64,000 nucleotides of DNA from Cystobacter fuscus (GCF_002305875.1 NZ_CP022098.1:1798001-1862000), one strand, 5' to 3'. Positions 41,542-53,274 are shown, numbered from the stretch's first letter. A program made the numbers and translations. The notes: a model not told the origin generated them from the sequence alone.

Positions 41542-42221
41542 GCAGCCTCGTCCACCGCACCATCGCAGTCGTTGTCCTGGCCATCCGCGCAGATTTCCGC
41601 GCCACAGGACAAGCCACCGTCACCGCCCGCGTCCGGACTCGTCGCGGCCCCACCGTCCTGCAGGCAGACCGTCCCACCGAATCCGTCTTCATCCGTCTCC
41701 CCATCGAGATCATTGTCCTTGCCATCACACACCTCGGACTCCGACACCGGGTACATGCACATCACGACGGGGTCGAAGAATTCATTTCCACTCGCGGTCT
41801 CCGTCAGTTGAGCATCCGGATTGACCACACACTGCCCCTGACCAAAAGCACCAGGCTTCACGCAATCCAAGTCGCTGTTGCATTCCCACTGAGGCCCCTT
41901 CGCACAGGCATTGAGGCCCAGGTTCCCAAGGAACAGATAGTCTCTTCGAGCCTCGGGAGGCACGTTGCCCGCACCATCGGTGGCATAACGAGTACACCGC
42001 GGACTCCCCACGGTTCCGCCGGGGCAACTGCAGTCCCAGGTGATGATGGAAGCACCGACTCCATCGGGATTGGAGCGCAGTTCGTGATAGCCAAAATCAT
42101 GGGCATGAGCGGAAGTCATGGCCAACAGACAAAATAGCATGACCAGACAAGCAGCAGACGACCAGGATGCACCAGATGACACGATGGGTCTGGTAAAACA
42201 AGGAGAATTCTTGTTCGTCAT
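41424..42221 (-). CDS. N-terminal secretion and Cys/Asp-rich segment of the broken Rhs protein (frame 1)
   Basis: 265 residues from the ATG at 42221. A signal peptide (ends near TSAHA) is followed by a Cys-rich domain and two MopE-like metal-binding units, EVCDGKDNDLDGETDEDG and ICADGQDNDCDGAVDEAAC. From about 41530 onward the reading leaves the family: one missing base in the CCC run of TGCCCGGAG would restore the frame into the Rhs part (PGELDGGGPVGSNRC). So this is the exported front of the Rhs protein. I see no good ribosome site. The last 35 residues are frameshift product. Confidence 0.68.
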   Translation of the reverse strand: MTNKNSPCFTRPIVSSGASWSSAACLVMLFCLLAMTSAHAHDFGYHELRSNPDGVGASIITWDCSCPGGTVGSPRCTRYATDGAGNVPPEARRDYLFLGNLGLNACAKGPQWECNSDLDCVKPGAFGQGQCVVNPDAQLTETASGNEFFDPVVMCMYPVSESEVCDGKDNDLDGETDEDGFGGTVCLQDGGAATSPDAGGDGGLSCGAEICADGQDNDCDGAVDEAACPENSMGEGPWEAIDASTDTIPSISPRVPASSRRRIFV

Positions 42222-42305
42222 GAATAAACACTCAGGCAATAGAAGATTAATCCGTCTCGAGAACGCACCCATCCCTGATCGACGAATGGCTCGGATAAGG
42301 AAGGC

Positions 42306-42668
42306 TCACGGATCCGAGGTGGCATCAACCTTCGTAGCGGGCGGAACGCACAATCGCCTCTTGTATGCCGGGAATAATTCAGAGCAGCGCCAGTTCGCGG
42401 GGCAGTCCTTTTGCTCTTGGCAGGACTGACTGCACACATATCCCTCGTGGCGGTCCGGCTTCACATGAATGCAGATGCCAGACAGGCATGCGCTGGCTCC
42501 GTTCTCCCCGCAGTCTTCCCCAAGTTGCTTCGTCGCCCTCTCGGCACGCAGCGGACGTGGTTCCGTCAGCGGCTGCGGTTCCACCTCGACCCGAGACTCG
42601 TTCTCTGTTTTTCCGCAGCCTGCCCAGACTCCAGTGACGAGCCCCATTACGACAACAATCCACTTCAT
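42306..42668 (-). CDS. Cys-rich lipoprotein
   Basis: 120 residues. MKWIVVVMGLVTGVWAGCG is a lipoprotein signal with Cys at residue 18. The mature part has ten Cys in a pattern LGEDCGENGASACLSGICIH...YVCSQSCQEQKDCPANWRC, which suggests disulfide-linked loops outside the cytoplasm, as in small myxobacterial EGF-like or 'CxSGxC' lipoproteins. Start: ATG at 42668, preceded by GGAAAGAAAG. It lies 85 bases upstream of the Rhs front on the same strand, so it may belong to the toxin operon as an accessory or anchoring protein. Function unknown. Confidence 0.7.
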   Translation of the reverse strand: MKWIVVVMGLVTGVWAGCGKTENESRVEVEPQPLTEPRPLRAERATKQLGEDCGENGASACLSGICIHVKPDRHEGYVCSQSCQEQKDCPANWRCSELFPAYKRRLCVPPATKVDATSDP

Positions 42669-42860
42669 GCATGATTCTTTCTTTCCAGGAAAACAGGCTT
42701 GTTTCCATTGAGTGACCAGCGATTTTCGACGTCTCTGGCCACTGCTCTCTACCCCACCCTCCACGCAAGCGCTGTGAACTGGGTCACATCCTGAGCGAGA
42801 AATCTCGATTGAATCCAGGGCGGGTAACTTTTTTTTGCGCTGGAAATAATGTTGCCAACT

Positions 42861-43465
42861 TCATTGAATTCGCCACGGCTCCAAAACATAGTTCCAGTCA
42901 CCATGGAAATCATCGTGTCGTAGCGCCAACTCCTTCATTTCCGCCTTCTTGAACTCGACCCCCGTAGGATATTGCCGTTTGTCCAAGCGAGCCTTGACGC
43001 GCAGCCCCTTGGTTGTTCTCGTGCTTCCAATGCGATTGACCACGGTCTCAAAGCTGGTCAGCGGCTTGCCCCTCCAGTTCTGGGTGATGTGACAGAAGAG
43101 CTGATGCTCTATCTTGTTCCACTTGCTCGTTCCTGGCGGAAAGTGGCACACATGGATGTGCAACCCCGTCTCGTCAGCGAACCTCTGCAGTTCGATCTTC
43201 CAGGCACGTGTGCGATAGTCGTTGCTGCCTCCTGCATCGGCTGTAATGAGCAACTCCGTCGCTGTGGGATAGGCTGGTCGGAGCCCATCGTTTTCCACCA
43301 CTGACCAACCGATGCGACGGCAAAGGTCGGTGTGTCATGATCGCGCCCGACACTGACCCATGCCTTGTTTCGGCTCATGTCGAAGACGCCGTAGGGGATC
43401 GCCTTGCCCAACGCCTCTTGGGTGTTGATGGTCACCAGGAAGCGCAGGCTCCTGGTCATGGGTCG
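42861..43465 (-). pseudogene. decayed ISAzo13-family transposase fragment
   Basis: Two minus-strand frames together read NTQEALGKAIPYGVFDMSRN, then GRDHDTPTFAVASVGQWW, then (frameshift near 43290) TELLITADAGGSNDYRTRAWK, FPPGTSKWNKIEHQLFCHIT, DDFHGDWNYVLEPW. This is the C-terminal half of an ISAzo13-type DDE transposase, related to the copy at 53.9-55.2 kb but clearly diverged. The N-terminal half is missing. No terminal inverted repeats are found. It marks an old insertion between the Rhs island and the SUKH gene. Confidence 0.82.
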
Positions 43466-43502
43466 CCGGGGTTCAATACTACTCTCAGCCGGACAACTGA
43501 CG

Positions 43503-43985
43503 ATGGCCACGCCCATGAGCAGCTTGCTCGAAGAGGTCTCCCGCGAGCATTTCCCGTATCCCCCCGCCACGCCCGAGGAGCTCGAGGACTTCGAGCGGCG
43601 GGTGGGCTGGCGGCTGGACCCGGACCTGCGGGCCTTCTACCTGCACTGCAATGGGGCGGAGCTGATCGAGCGGTTGCCCGATTCGCCGTATCAGATCCTG
43701 CCTCTGGCGGAGATCACCCGGGCGCGGGTGGCCATCTTCGGAGAGCGAGGCGATGATGACGAGCACGGTCCCGCCTCGCTGTACACCCTGTGTGATGTCC
43801 AGGACGGGGACTACGTCCTGGTGGATGTGAGCCGGCAGGAGAACGGCCGCTACCCCCTCATGGACGGCTACCATGAGGCGTGGCCGAACGCGGAGTACTG
43901 CGGGCCCGTGGCCAGCTCCTTCGCGGAGTTCCTGGAGGCGGTGATGCGCTCCCGACGCCCCGTGTACTGGCTGGGCGGGAAGTAG
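43503..43985 (+). CDS. SMI1/KNR4 (SUKH) family protein
   Basis: 160 residues. The sequence PATPEELEDFERRVGWRLDPDLRAFYLHCNGAEL is the SUKH signature (helix, 'G..lP.dlr.fy...nG'), and later YVLVDVSRQENGRYPLMDGYHE and SFAEFLEAVM fit the family. SUKH proteins are frequent immunity proteins in polymorphic toxin systems, so an orphan immunity role is likely given the broken Rhs gene and IS remnant next to it. Two ATGs at 43503 and 43515 are possible; the second begins directly at the domain. No toxin gene adjoins. Confidence 0.8.
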   Translation: MATPMSSLLEEVSREHFPYPPATPEELEDFERRVGWRLDPDLRAFYLHCNGAELIERLPDSPYQILPLAEITRARVAIFGERGDDDEHGPASLYTLCDVQDGDYVLVDVSRQENGRYPLMDGYHEAWPNAEYCGPVASSFAEFLEAVMRSRRPVYWLGGK

Positions 43986-44059
43986 GTTCGCGGGTCGGCC
44001 ACTCGCCTCTTCCCCCCAAGCGGGCGCTTCCTCCCTCGTCCGGGCACGATTTTTAATGC

Positions 44060-44074
44060 GGACCAGATTGGTCC
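44060..44074. promoter_or_regulatory. candidate operator upstream of the suf operon
   Basis: GGACCAGATTGGTCC, a 6-3-6 perfect inverted repeat 71 bases before the Rrf2-type regulator start. Its position suggests autoregulation by the encoded iron-sulfur sensor. Inference from symmetry and place only. Confidence 0.5.
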
Positions 44075-44145
44075 TGTTTAAAAGCCCCTGACGCGGTGGT
44101 GTCCCCCGGGTAGTCCGGGCGCCCCCCTGGTGGGAGAGATTCCGA

Positions 44146-44645
44146 ATGCTCCGGATGAGCAAGATGACCGACTACGGCATCGTGCTGCTGACCGAGCTGG
44201 CGCGCGCCTCGGGCGAGACGCGTACGGCGAAGGAACTGGCGGCATGTACCCACGTGCCCCTGCCCTCGGTGAGCAAGGTGCTCAAGGGCCTTCAGGGCTC
44301 GGGACTCCTCGTGTCCCACCGGGGCGCGAGCGGTGGCTACGGCCTGTCCCGCCCCGCCCAGGGCATCCTCCTCACGGAGATCATCGCCGCGCTCGAGGGC
44401 CCGGTTGCCTTCACCGAGTGCGGCGCCCATGGCACCCCGCACGCCAGCGGTCCGTGCGAGCTGGAGACCGTCTGCCGGGTCCGTGGCCACTGGCGCATCA
44501 TCAACCGCGCCCTCCAGGACGCGCTCGGGCGGCTGACCCTGGCCGACCTCTGCGCCCCCGTCTCGCGCCTGTCCCCCCTGGCCGAGCATCCCCCTTCGAC
44601 TCCCGCCCCGATTCCCACCCCGGTCACCCTGCGAGGAACCCCAGC

Positions 44646-44649
<4 letters not shown>
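44146..44649 (+). CDS. Rrf2 family Fe-S regulator of the SUF operon
   Basis: 167 residues. The winged helix [60 protein letters not shown] is the Rrf2 domain. The cluster-binding loop has three Cys ([27 protein letters not shown]), the IscR/SufR pattern for a Fe-S cluster. This type ('SUF system Fe-S cluster assembly regulator') senses the cell's Fe-S status and controls the suf genes. The stop overlaps the sufB start by 4 bases (ATGA). A palindrome lies upstream. Alternative start: ATG at 44155. Confidence 0.9.
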
Positions 44650-46857
<2,208 letters not shown>

Positions 46858-46861
<4 letters not shown>

Positions 46862-48183
46862 CGGACGAGGGGCTGCGCTACTACCTCGATCTGGCCGAGC
46901 GCTTCCAGGCGGAGCGCGCCGCGGGGGCTCCCGCGTGGCTGCGCGCGCTGCGGCAGGACGGCATCGAGCAGCTCGCGCGCCAGGGGTTTCCCACCACGCG
47001 CAACGAGGACTGGAAGTACACGAACGTGTCCTCCGTGAGCTGCCAGTCCTTCTGCCCCGTGCACACCGTGCACGAGGCGAGCATGGAGGCGGCGGTGGAG
47101 CTGCAACGCCTGCCGGGCCCCGGCGCGCGGCTGGTGTTCGTGGACGGCCGCTTCGTGCGCGAGCTGTCCCGGCTGGACGGCCTGCCCGAGGGGCTCCAGG
47201 TGCGCAGCCTGCGCGAGGCGCTCGAGGAGGGCGCGCCGCTGGAGGAGCTCGTGGGTCAGCGGGCCCGCGCGGAGTCGAGTGCCTTCACCGCGCTCAACGT
47301 GGCGCTGCTGGAGGAGGGCGCGTGGGTGGACGTGGCGCCCGGCACGGTGTGCGCGGATCCCGTGCAGCTGCTCTTCCTCGCGCGCGGCGTGGCCACGCTG
47401 TCGCTGGCCAGCCCCCGGGTGGTGGTGCGCGCCGGGGCGAACAGTGAGCTCACGCTCGTGGAGAGCTACGTGGGCGTGTCGCCCGGCGTGTCCTTCACCA
47501 ACGCGGTGACGGAGGTGGTGCTCGGGGATGGCGCGCGGGTGACGCACCTCAAGCTCCAGGCCGAGTCCGAGGTGGCCTTCCACATCGGCTCGCTGCACGT
47601 GGAGCAGGGCCGGGACAGCCGCTTCGCCTCGCATGTGCTCTCGCTGGGTGGCGCGCTCGCGCGCAACGAGGTGCATGCGCTCTTCAAGGACCGGGGCGGT
47701 GAGGCCACGCTCAACGGGTTGTACGTGGGCCATGGCACCCAGCACCTGGATCAGTGGACGAACCTGGACCATGCGCAGCCGGACTGCACCAGCCGCGAGC
47801 TGTACAAGGGCGTGCTGGACGACAACGCCCGGGGCACCTTCCACGGCAAGGTGATGGTGCGCCCGGATGCGCAGCACACCGACGCGCGGCAGAACAATCG
47901 CAACCTCCTCCTGTCGGAGACGGCGTCGGCGGAAGCGAGGCCCCAGTTGGAGATCCTCGCGGATGACGTGAAGTGCGCGCACGGTGCGACGGTGGGCCGG
48001 CTGGACGAGCAGGCGCTGTTCTATCTGCGCTCGCGAGGTATTCCCCGGGGCGAGGCGGAGCGGCTCCTGACGCTCGCCTTCGCCACGGAGGTGGTGAGCG
48101 CCATTCCCCTGGCGTCGCTGCGCACCCAGGTGGAGGAGCTGCTCACGCAAAAGCTTCCCGGAGTGAAGGAGGGTCGGGCATGA
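46858..48183 (+). CDS. sufD: Fe-S cluster assembly protein SufD
   Basis: 441 residues from a GTG at 46858 that overlaps the sufC stop by 4 bases. The beta-helix core shared with SufB is seen (HIGSLHVEQGRDSRFASHVLSLGGALARNEV, QHLDQWTNLDHAQPDCTSRELYKGVLDD, RGTFHGKVMVRPDAQHTDARQNNRNLLLSE), and the C-terminal CAHGATVGRLDEQALFYLRSRGI. The front FPTTRNEDWKYTNVSS is the SufD N-terminal signature. SufD pairs with SufB and helps iron acquisition. Confidence 0.96.
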
Positions 48184-49409
48184 GTGGAGCAACCCTGGAC
48201 ATGGCGCGCATCCGCGCCGACTTCCCCATCCTCCACCAGGAGGTCCGGGGAAGGCCGTTGGTGTACCTCGACAGCGCGGCCACCACGCAGAAGCCCCGGG
48301 CCGTCATCGACGCCCTGGTGCACTACTACACGCACGACAACGCCAACGTGCACCGCGGCGTGCATGCGCTCTCCGAGCGTTCCACCCAGGCCTACGAGGG
48401 CGCGCGCGAGCGGGTGCGCCGCTTCATCAACGCGCGCGAGACGAAGGAGATCATCTTCGTGCGCGGCTGCACCGAGGCCATCAACCTGGTGGCGCAGACG
48501 TATGGCCGCTCCAGGGTGGGCCCGGGCGACGAGGTGCTCATCACCGCCATGGAGCACCACTCGGACATCGTGCCCTGGCAGATGCTCTGCCAGCACGTGG
48601 GCGCCACGCTCAAGATGGTGCCGGTGGACGAGCACGGGGAGCTGCGGCTGGACCTGCTCGACACGCTGCTCACCGAGCGCACGCGCCTGCTCGCGGTGAC
48701 GCACGTGTCCAACGCGCTCGGCACGGTGAATCCCATCAAGGAGATCACCCGGCGGGCGCACGCGCGGGGCGTGCCCGTGCTCGTGGACGGCGCCCAGGCG
48801 ATGCAGCACTTCCGCGTGGACGTGCAGGACCTGGACTGCGACTTCTACACGCTGTCCGGACACAAGATGTTCGGCCCCACGGGCATCGGCGTGCTGTACG
48901 GCAAGGCTCAAGTGCTCGAGACGCTCCCGCCCTGGCAGGGCGGTGGCGACATGATCCTCACCGTCACGTTGGACAAGACCGTCTACAACCGGCTGCCCTA
49001 CCGCCTGGAGGCGGGGACTCCGGACATCTCGGGCGCGGTGGGGCTGGCGGCGGCGCTGGACTACCTCGACTCGGTGGGGCGGGAGGCCATCGCGGCGCAC
49101 GACCGGGAGCTGCTGGAGTACGGCACTCAGGCCCTGGAGACCGTGCCGGGGTTGCGGCTCATGGGTCGGGCGCGGGAGCGCTCGGGAGTGCTGTCCTTCC
49201 TGATGGAGGACGTGCACGCGCACGACGTGGGCACCATCCTGGACCGCGAGGGCGTGGCCATCCGGGCGGGCCACCACTGCGCGCAGCCCCTGCTGGCGTG
49301 CTTCGGCGTGGCGGCCACGGTGCGCGCGTCCCTGGCCCTGTACAACACGCGCGAGGACATCGACGCGCTGGTGCGCGGGCTGCACAAGGTGCGGGAGGTG
49401 TTCGCATGA
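48180..49409 (+). CDS. sufS: cysteine desulfurase SufS
   Basis: 409 residues. A PLP enzyme of the SufS type: YLDSAATTQKPRAVID at the start, EHHSDIVPWQ, DGAQAMQHFRVDVQDLDCDFYTLSGHKMFGPTGIGVLYG with the PLP lysine in SGHK, and the catalytic Cys in RAGHHCAQPLL. It removes sulfur from cysteine and hands it as persulfide to SufU. The start overlaps the sufD stop by 4 bases; the stop overlaps sufU in the same way. Length is usual. Confidence 0.97.
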   Translation: MSGATLDMARIRADFPILHQEVRGRPLVYLDSAATTQKPRAVIDALVHYYTHDNANVHRGVHALSERSTQAYEGARERVRRFINARETKEIIFVRGCTEAINLVAQTYGRSRVGPGDEVLITAMEHHSDIVPWQMLCQHVGATLKMVPVDEHGELRLDLLDTLLTERTRLLAVTHVSNALGTVNPIKEITRRAHARGVPVLVDGAQAMQHFRVDVQDLDCDFYTLSGHKMFGPTGIGVLYGKAQVLETLPPWQGGGDMILTVTLDKTVYNRLPYRLEAGTPDISGAVGLAAALDYLDSVGREAIAAHDRELLEYGTQALETVPGLRLMGRARERSGVLSFLMEDVHAHDVGTILDREGVAIRAGHHCAQPLLACFGVAATVRASLALYNTREDIDALVRGLHKVREVFA

Positions 49410-49858
49410 GTTCGGAACTGCAGGACCTCTACCAAGAGGTGGTGCTGGAGCACGGCAAGCGTCCGCGCAACTTCCGCGAGGTGGAAGGCGCGAACCGGCG
49501 CGCGGATGGCTACAACCCGCTGTGTGGGGATCAGCTCACCGTGACGCTGCGCATGGACGGCGACGTCATCCGGGACGTGGGGTTCGTGGGGCAGGGGTGT
49601 GCCATCTCCCGCGCCTCGGCGTCGTTGATGACGGGCGCGGTGAAGGAGCTGTCCCGGGCGGATGCCGAGCGGCTCTTCGAGCTGGTGCACCGGCTGGTGA
49701 CGGAGGGCCCCGAGGGCCTGGACCTGGAGGCGCTGGGCAAGCTGGCGGTGCTCTCCGGGGTGAGTGAATTCCCCTCGCGCGTGAAGTGCGCGAGCCTGGC
49801 CTGGCATGCGTTGCGCGCGGCGCTCGAGGGCAAGGACGCCTCGGTGTCGACGGAATAG
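49406..49858 (+). CDS. sufU: Fe-S cluster assembly sulfur-transfer protein SufU
   Basis: 150 residues. It has the three Cys and Asp of SufU/IscU-like proteins: NPLCGDQ, GQGCAISRASASLM, and RVKCASLAWHAL. The 19-residue insertion between the second and third Cys regions is typical for SufU (zinc-binding form) and not IscU. SufU takes the persulfide from SufS. Start overlaps the sufS stop by 4 bases. Its presence in place of sufE fits Gram-positive-like and many deltaproteobacterial SUF systems. Confidence 0.95.
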   Translation: MSSELQDLYQEVVLEHGKRPRNFREVEGANRRADGYNPLCGDQLTVTLRMDGDVIRDVGFVGQGCAISRASASLMTGAVKELSRADAERLFELVHRLVTEGPEGLDLEALGKLAVLSGVSEFPSRVKCASLAWHALRAALEGKDASVSTE

Positions 49859-49867
49859 GGAGGACAG

Positions 49868-50422
49868 ATGAGAGGGCTACAGACACCGCTCGCACGCGAC
49901 TGCGAGGTGACGATGATCCCGAGCGGCGAGCGGGTGGTGGTTCCCGCCGGCACCGAGGTCCGGGTGCTCCAGACGCTCGGCGGCAACGTGACCGTGCAGG
50001 GTGATTACGGGCAGCTCATGCGCATCGACGAGAAAGATGTCGAGGTGCTGGGCGAGGACTACCTGAAGCAGAACGCGAAGCCCGCCGAGGAGCAGCCTCA
50101 GAGCGGGGAGTTCGACCCGGAGAGCGTCTGGGCGCAGTTGCGCACGGTGTACGATCCGGAGATTCCGGTGAACATCGTGGAGCTGGGGCTCGTGTACGAG
50201 TGCAAGAGCACGCCGCTGCCGGAAGGTGGGCACAAGGTCGAGATCCAGATGACGGTGACGGCGCCCGGGTGTGGCATGGGTCCCGTGCTGGTGGACGATG
50301 TGCGGCGCAAGGTGGGTGACCTGCCCGGGGTGAAGGAGGCGGACGTGCAGCTCGTGTGGGATCCGCCGTGGGACCAGAGCCGCATGTCCGACGTGGCGCG
50401 GCTGGAGCTGGGCTGGATGTAG
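49868..50422 (+). CDS. sufT: Fe-S assembly protein SufT (DUF59/MIP18)
   Basis: 184 residues. The C-terminal 105 residues are a MIP18/DUF59 domain: VWAQLRTVYDPEIPVNIVELGLVYE, VEIQMTVTAPGCGMGPVL with the conserved Cys, and VQLVWDPPWDQSRMSD. The N-terminal 80 residues, with RDCEVTMIPSGERVVVPAGTEVRVLQTLGG, are the extra domain that marks SufT. SufT is a maturation factor for Fe-S proteins. GGAGGA stands just before the ATG; the gap to sufU is 9 bases, so it belongs to the operon. Confidence 0.93.
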   Translation: MRGLQTPLARDCEVTMIPSGERVVVPAGTEVRVLQTLGGNVTVQGDYGQLMRIDEKDVEVLGEDYLKQNAKPAEEQPQSGEFDPESVWAQLRTVYDPEIPVNIVELGLVYECKSTPLPEGGHKVEIQMTVTAPGCGMGPVLVDDVRRKVGDLPGVKEADVQLVWDPPWDQSRMSDVARLELGWM

Positions 50423-50439
50423 TTCAGAGCGGGGTGGTC

Positions 50440-51231
50440 ATGAGCGTGCTTGTCGAGAAGAACGGCCCTGTCACCACGGTCATCCTCCACCGGCCCGAGG
50501 TGCGCAACGCCGTGGATGGACCCACGGCCGAGGCCCTGGCCGCCGCCTTCCGCGAGTTCGACGCCGACCCGGACGCGAAGGTCGGTGTCCTCTTCGGCGA
50601 GGCGGGCACCTTCTGCGCGGGCGCGGACCTGAAGGCGGTGAGTGAGGGACGGCTCAACCCCCTCTCGCCCGAGGGGGATGGTCCCATGGGCCCCTCTCGG
50701 ATGTTGCTGGACAAGCCCGTGGTGGCGGCGATCTCCGGCCACGCCGTCGCGGGTGGGCTGGAACTGGCCCTGTGGTGCGATCTCCGGGTGGCCGAGGAGG
50801 ACGCCGTGCTGGGCGTGTTCTGCCGCCGCTGGGGCGTGCCGCTCATCGATGGGGGCACGGTGCGTCTGCCCCGACTCATCGGCCTGTCCCGCGCGATGGA
50901 TCTCATCCTCACGGGCCGTCCGGTCTCCGCCCAGGAGGCCCTGGGCATGGGGCTCGTCAACCGCGTGGTTCCCCGGGGAGGCGCGCGCGAGGCCGCCGAG
51001 CAACTGGCCCGGCAGATCGCCTCCTTCCCCCAGGAGTGCATGAAGGCGGATCGGCGCTCGGCGTATGCCCAGGCGGACCTGTCGCTCCCGGAGGCGCTGC
51101 TCCAGGAGTTCCAGGGAGGCCGTCGGGTGGTGGAGTTGGAAGGACTGGCGGGGGCGAAGCACTTCGCCGGAGGCGCCGGCCGCCACGGCCAGTTCGATCA
51201 GGCCCGCTCCTACCCGTCAGGGGATGTCTGA
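50440..51231 (+). CDS. enoyl-CoA hydratase/isomerase family (crotonase) protein
   Basis: 263 residues. The crotonase fold shows [16 protein letters not shown], the oxyanion hole [13 protein letters not shown], and [28 protein letters not shown], with GLE(L) and a Cys/Asp pair at the second catalytic segment. Substrate-specific Glu pairs of true enoyl-CoA hydratase are only partly present, so the reaction is open. The ATG at 50440 lies 17 bases after the sufT stop, so it could be read through from the suf operon, but no link to Fe-S assembly is apparent. The last 15 bases overlap the convergent acetyltransferase gene. Confidence 0.9.
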   Translation: MSVLVEKNGPVTTVILHRPEVRNAVDGPTAEALAAAFREFDADPDAKVGVLFGEAGTFCAGADLKAVSEGRLNPLSPEGDGPMGPSRMLLDKPVVAAISGHAVAGGLELALWCDLRVAEEDAVLGVFCRRWGVPLIDGGTVRLPRLIGLSRAMDLILTGRPVSAQEALGMGLVNRVVPRGGAREAAEQLARQIASFPQECMKADRRSAYAQADLSLPEALLQEFQGGRRVVELEGLAGAKHFAGGAGRHGQFDQARSYPSGDV

Positions 51232-51693
51232 CAAATCCCGTCCGAGAAACAGGGCGCCTGGGATGGGGTTGAACACATAGGGCTCGATCGGCTTGAACCC
51301 CAGCGAGGTATACAGCCCGATTGCCGCGGCCATGTCGGGCAGGGTGTCGAGGCAGATGCGCTGATAGCCGATGGCACGCGCCTCCTCGCAGAGCTGCTCG
51401 ACGAGGTGTCGCCCGAGTTGCTCGCCGCGCGCGGCGGGCCGGACATACAAGCGCTTCATCTCGCACGTCTCCACGCTGAGCGGCCGCAGCGCCACACACC
51501 CCAGGGCCCGTGCTTCCCGCCGAGCGATCAGCAGCCGCCCGCGCGGTGGTGCGTACTTGCCCGGCAGGTCCGCCAGCTCGGACTCGAAGTCCTGAAAGCC
51601 CAGGTCGATGCCCAGGCTTTCGGCGTACTCGCGAAACAGCTCCCGCACGAGCGGCAGGTCGGATGGGAATCGCGCGGGTTCAATGGCAAGCAT
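51217..51693 (-). CDS. GNAT family N-acetyltransferase
   Basis: 158 residues. Acetyl-CoA binding motif A is [38 protein letters not shown] (R/Q-x-x-G-x-G/A pattern), preceded by the strand [16 protein letters not shown] and followed by the motif B region [12 protein letters not shown]. The start [27 protein letters not shown] is typical of short MarR/GNAT-type enzymes. Substrate unknown. It lies 9 bases downstream of the MocR-type regulator on the same strand and may be cotranscribed with it. Confidence 0.9.
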   Translation of the reverse strand: MLAIEPARFPSDLPLVRELFREYAESLGIDLGFQDFESELADLPGKYAPPRGRLLIARREARALGCVALRPLSVETCEMKRLYVRPAARGEQLGRHLVEQLCEEARAIGYQRICLDTLPDMAAAIGLYTSLGFKPIEPYVFNPIPGALFLGRDLSDIP

Positions 51694-51702
51694 GGCCGGG
51701 CT

Positions 51703-53151
51703 CTACGCGAGTGTACGTGCGAGGCTGCCGAGGGTGGCCATGGCGGCTTCCAGGCGGGGGCTCCAGGCCTGCCCGCAGTTGAGGCGGATGCAGTGCGTGT
51801 AACGGGGCTGCGCGGAGAAGATGTGCCCCGGTGCGATGCTGATGCCCGCCTCCAGCGCCCGCGCGTGCAGGACGAGCGCGTCCACGGTGGGCGGTAGCTC
51901 CACCCACAGCAGCGAGCCGCCCGTGGGGCGGGAGACGCGAGTGCCCTCGGGGAAGTGCTCGCAGATGGCCTCCGTCATCCGTTCCACCTGTGAGGCGAGC
52001 CGCCGCCGCAGCACGCGCAGGTGTTTGTCATAGCCGCCGCTGGCGAGGAAGCGCGCCACCGCGAGCTGCGGCAGCGTGGGCGTGGCCGTCGTGTGGGCGA
52101 ACTTGAGCAGCTCGATGCGCTCCTGGAAGCGCCCGGGCGCCACCCACCCCACCCGGAAGCCCGGCGCGAGCGTCTTGGACACCGAGCCGCACAGCAACAC
52201 CAGCCCCGCGCGGTCGAATGACTTGCAGGTGCGGGCGCGCTCCAGGCCGTAGTGCAGGTCGCCGTAGATGTCGTCCTCGATGAGCGGAATCTCGCGACGG
52301 GCGAGCATCGCCACCAGGCGGGCGCGATTCTCCTCGGGCATGCAGGCGCCGAGCGGGTTGCTGAAGCTGGGCACCACCAGCACGGCGGCCACGCGGCGCT
52401 TGTCGAGGGCGGCCTCCAGCGCGTCCAGCTCCAGGCCGTGGCGCGGGTGGCTGGGAAGCTCCAGCGCGCGCAGGCCGAGCGACTCCATGGCCTGGAGGGT
52501 GCCGTAATAGGCGGGGGACGCGATCGCGACGGTGTCGCCCGAACGCGCCACGGCGGCGAGGCTGAGGTAGACGGCCTCGGTGGCGCCGCAGGTGGTGATG
52601 AAGTCGTCGGGGGACAGCGCGCAGCCCCAATCCAGCGCGCGGCGAGCCACCTGGCGGCGCAGCTCCAGGCAGCCGGGAGGCATGTCGTAGCCGATGGCGT
52701 CGGGGCGCTGGCGGGACAGCATCACCATGTCGCGGTGGAGGCGGGGGCCGGGCAGCAGCTCGGGCGCGGGCACGGCGGCGCCGAGCTGCACCATCCGCGC
52801 GTCACGGGTGGCCTGGTACACGCGGGCCACGAGGGCGCTGCTGCTGGGGGGCGTGGCGGTGGTGAGGGGGCGGGAGACGCGAGGCTCCTCGAGGCGGAGG
52901 CGCTCGCGGCGGCGCACGTAGTGGCCGGACTGGGGCCTCGTCTCCACGAGGCCGAGCGACTCCAGGTGGAGGTAGGCCTGGAGGACGGTGGAGATGCTCA
53001 CCCGCTCGCGCAGGCTGAGCTGCCGCACCGAGGGCAACCTGTCCCCGGGCCGCAGCGTGCCGGCGGCCATGGCCTCCGCGAGCCGCTCGGCGACTTGTTC
53101 ATAACGCCGGGGCCGGGAGGCCTCCACCACCGCTCCCATCGCCGTGTCCAA
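51703..53151 (-). CDS. MocR/PdxR-type GntR regulator with aminotransferase domain
   Basis: About 482 residues. The N-terminal GntR winged helix (RYEQVAERLAEAMAAGTLRPGDRLPSVRQLSLRERVSISTVLQAYLHLESLGLVETRPQSGHYVR) is joined to a fold-type I aminotransferase-like domain (YGTLQAMESLG, VVPSFSNPLGACMPEENR, EDDIYGDLHY, LCGSVSKTLAPGFRVGW with the PLP Lys). Start: TTG at 53151 has AGGAGG 7 bases upstream; an ATG at 53139 is an alternative. MocR proteins respond to PLP or amino compounds. It is divergent from the DUF2917 gene, a likely target. Confidence 0.9.
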   Translation of the reverse strand: MDTAMGAVVEASRPRRYEQVAERLAEAMAAGTLRPGDRLPSVRQLSLRERVSISTVLQAYLHLESLGLVETRPQSGHYVRRRERLRLEEPRVSRPLTTATPPSSSALVARVYQATRDARMVQLGAAVPAPELLPGPRLHRDMVMLSRQRPDAIGYDMPPGCLELRRQVARRALDWGCALSPDDFITTCGATEAVYLSLAAVARSGDTVAIASPAYYGTLQAMESLGLRALELPSHPRHGLELDALEAALDKRRVAAVLVVPSFSNPLGACMPEENRARLVAMLARREIPLIEDDIYGDLHYGLERARTCKSFDRAGLVLLCGSVSKTLAPGFRVGWVAPGRFQERIELLKFAHTTATPTLPQLAVARFLASGGYDKHLRVLRRRLASQVERMTEAICEHFPEGTRVSRPTGGSLLWVELPPTVDALVLHARALEAGISIAPGHIFSAQPRYTHCIRLNCGQAWSPRLEAAMATLGSLARTLA

Positions 53152-53251
53152 GGGTCCACCTCCTTCGAGACGCGCGACCGCGTCCCATCGGGAACACATA
53201 ACCAGCGGGGCCTCGCCCGCCCAGATACAGCTGCGCGGGTGGGCAACCAGC

Positions 53252-53274
53252 ACAGTTCATCCCGCCGCAACTGT
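53252..53274. promoter_or_regulatory. candidate regulator site between mocR-type and DUF2917 genes
   Basis: ACAGTT (53252-53257), 11 bases, then AACTGT (53269-53274): a spaced 6-bp inverted repeat in the 202-base divergent region. MocR-type dimers bind such spaced or direct repeats. Inference only. Confidence 0.4.
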
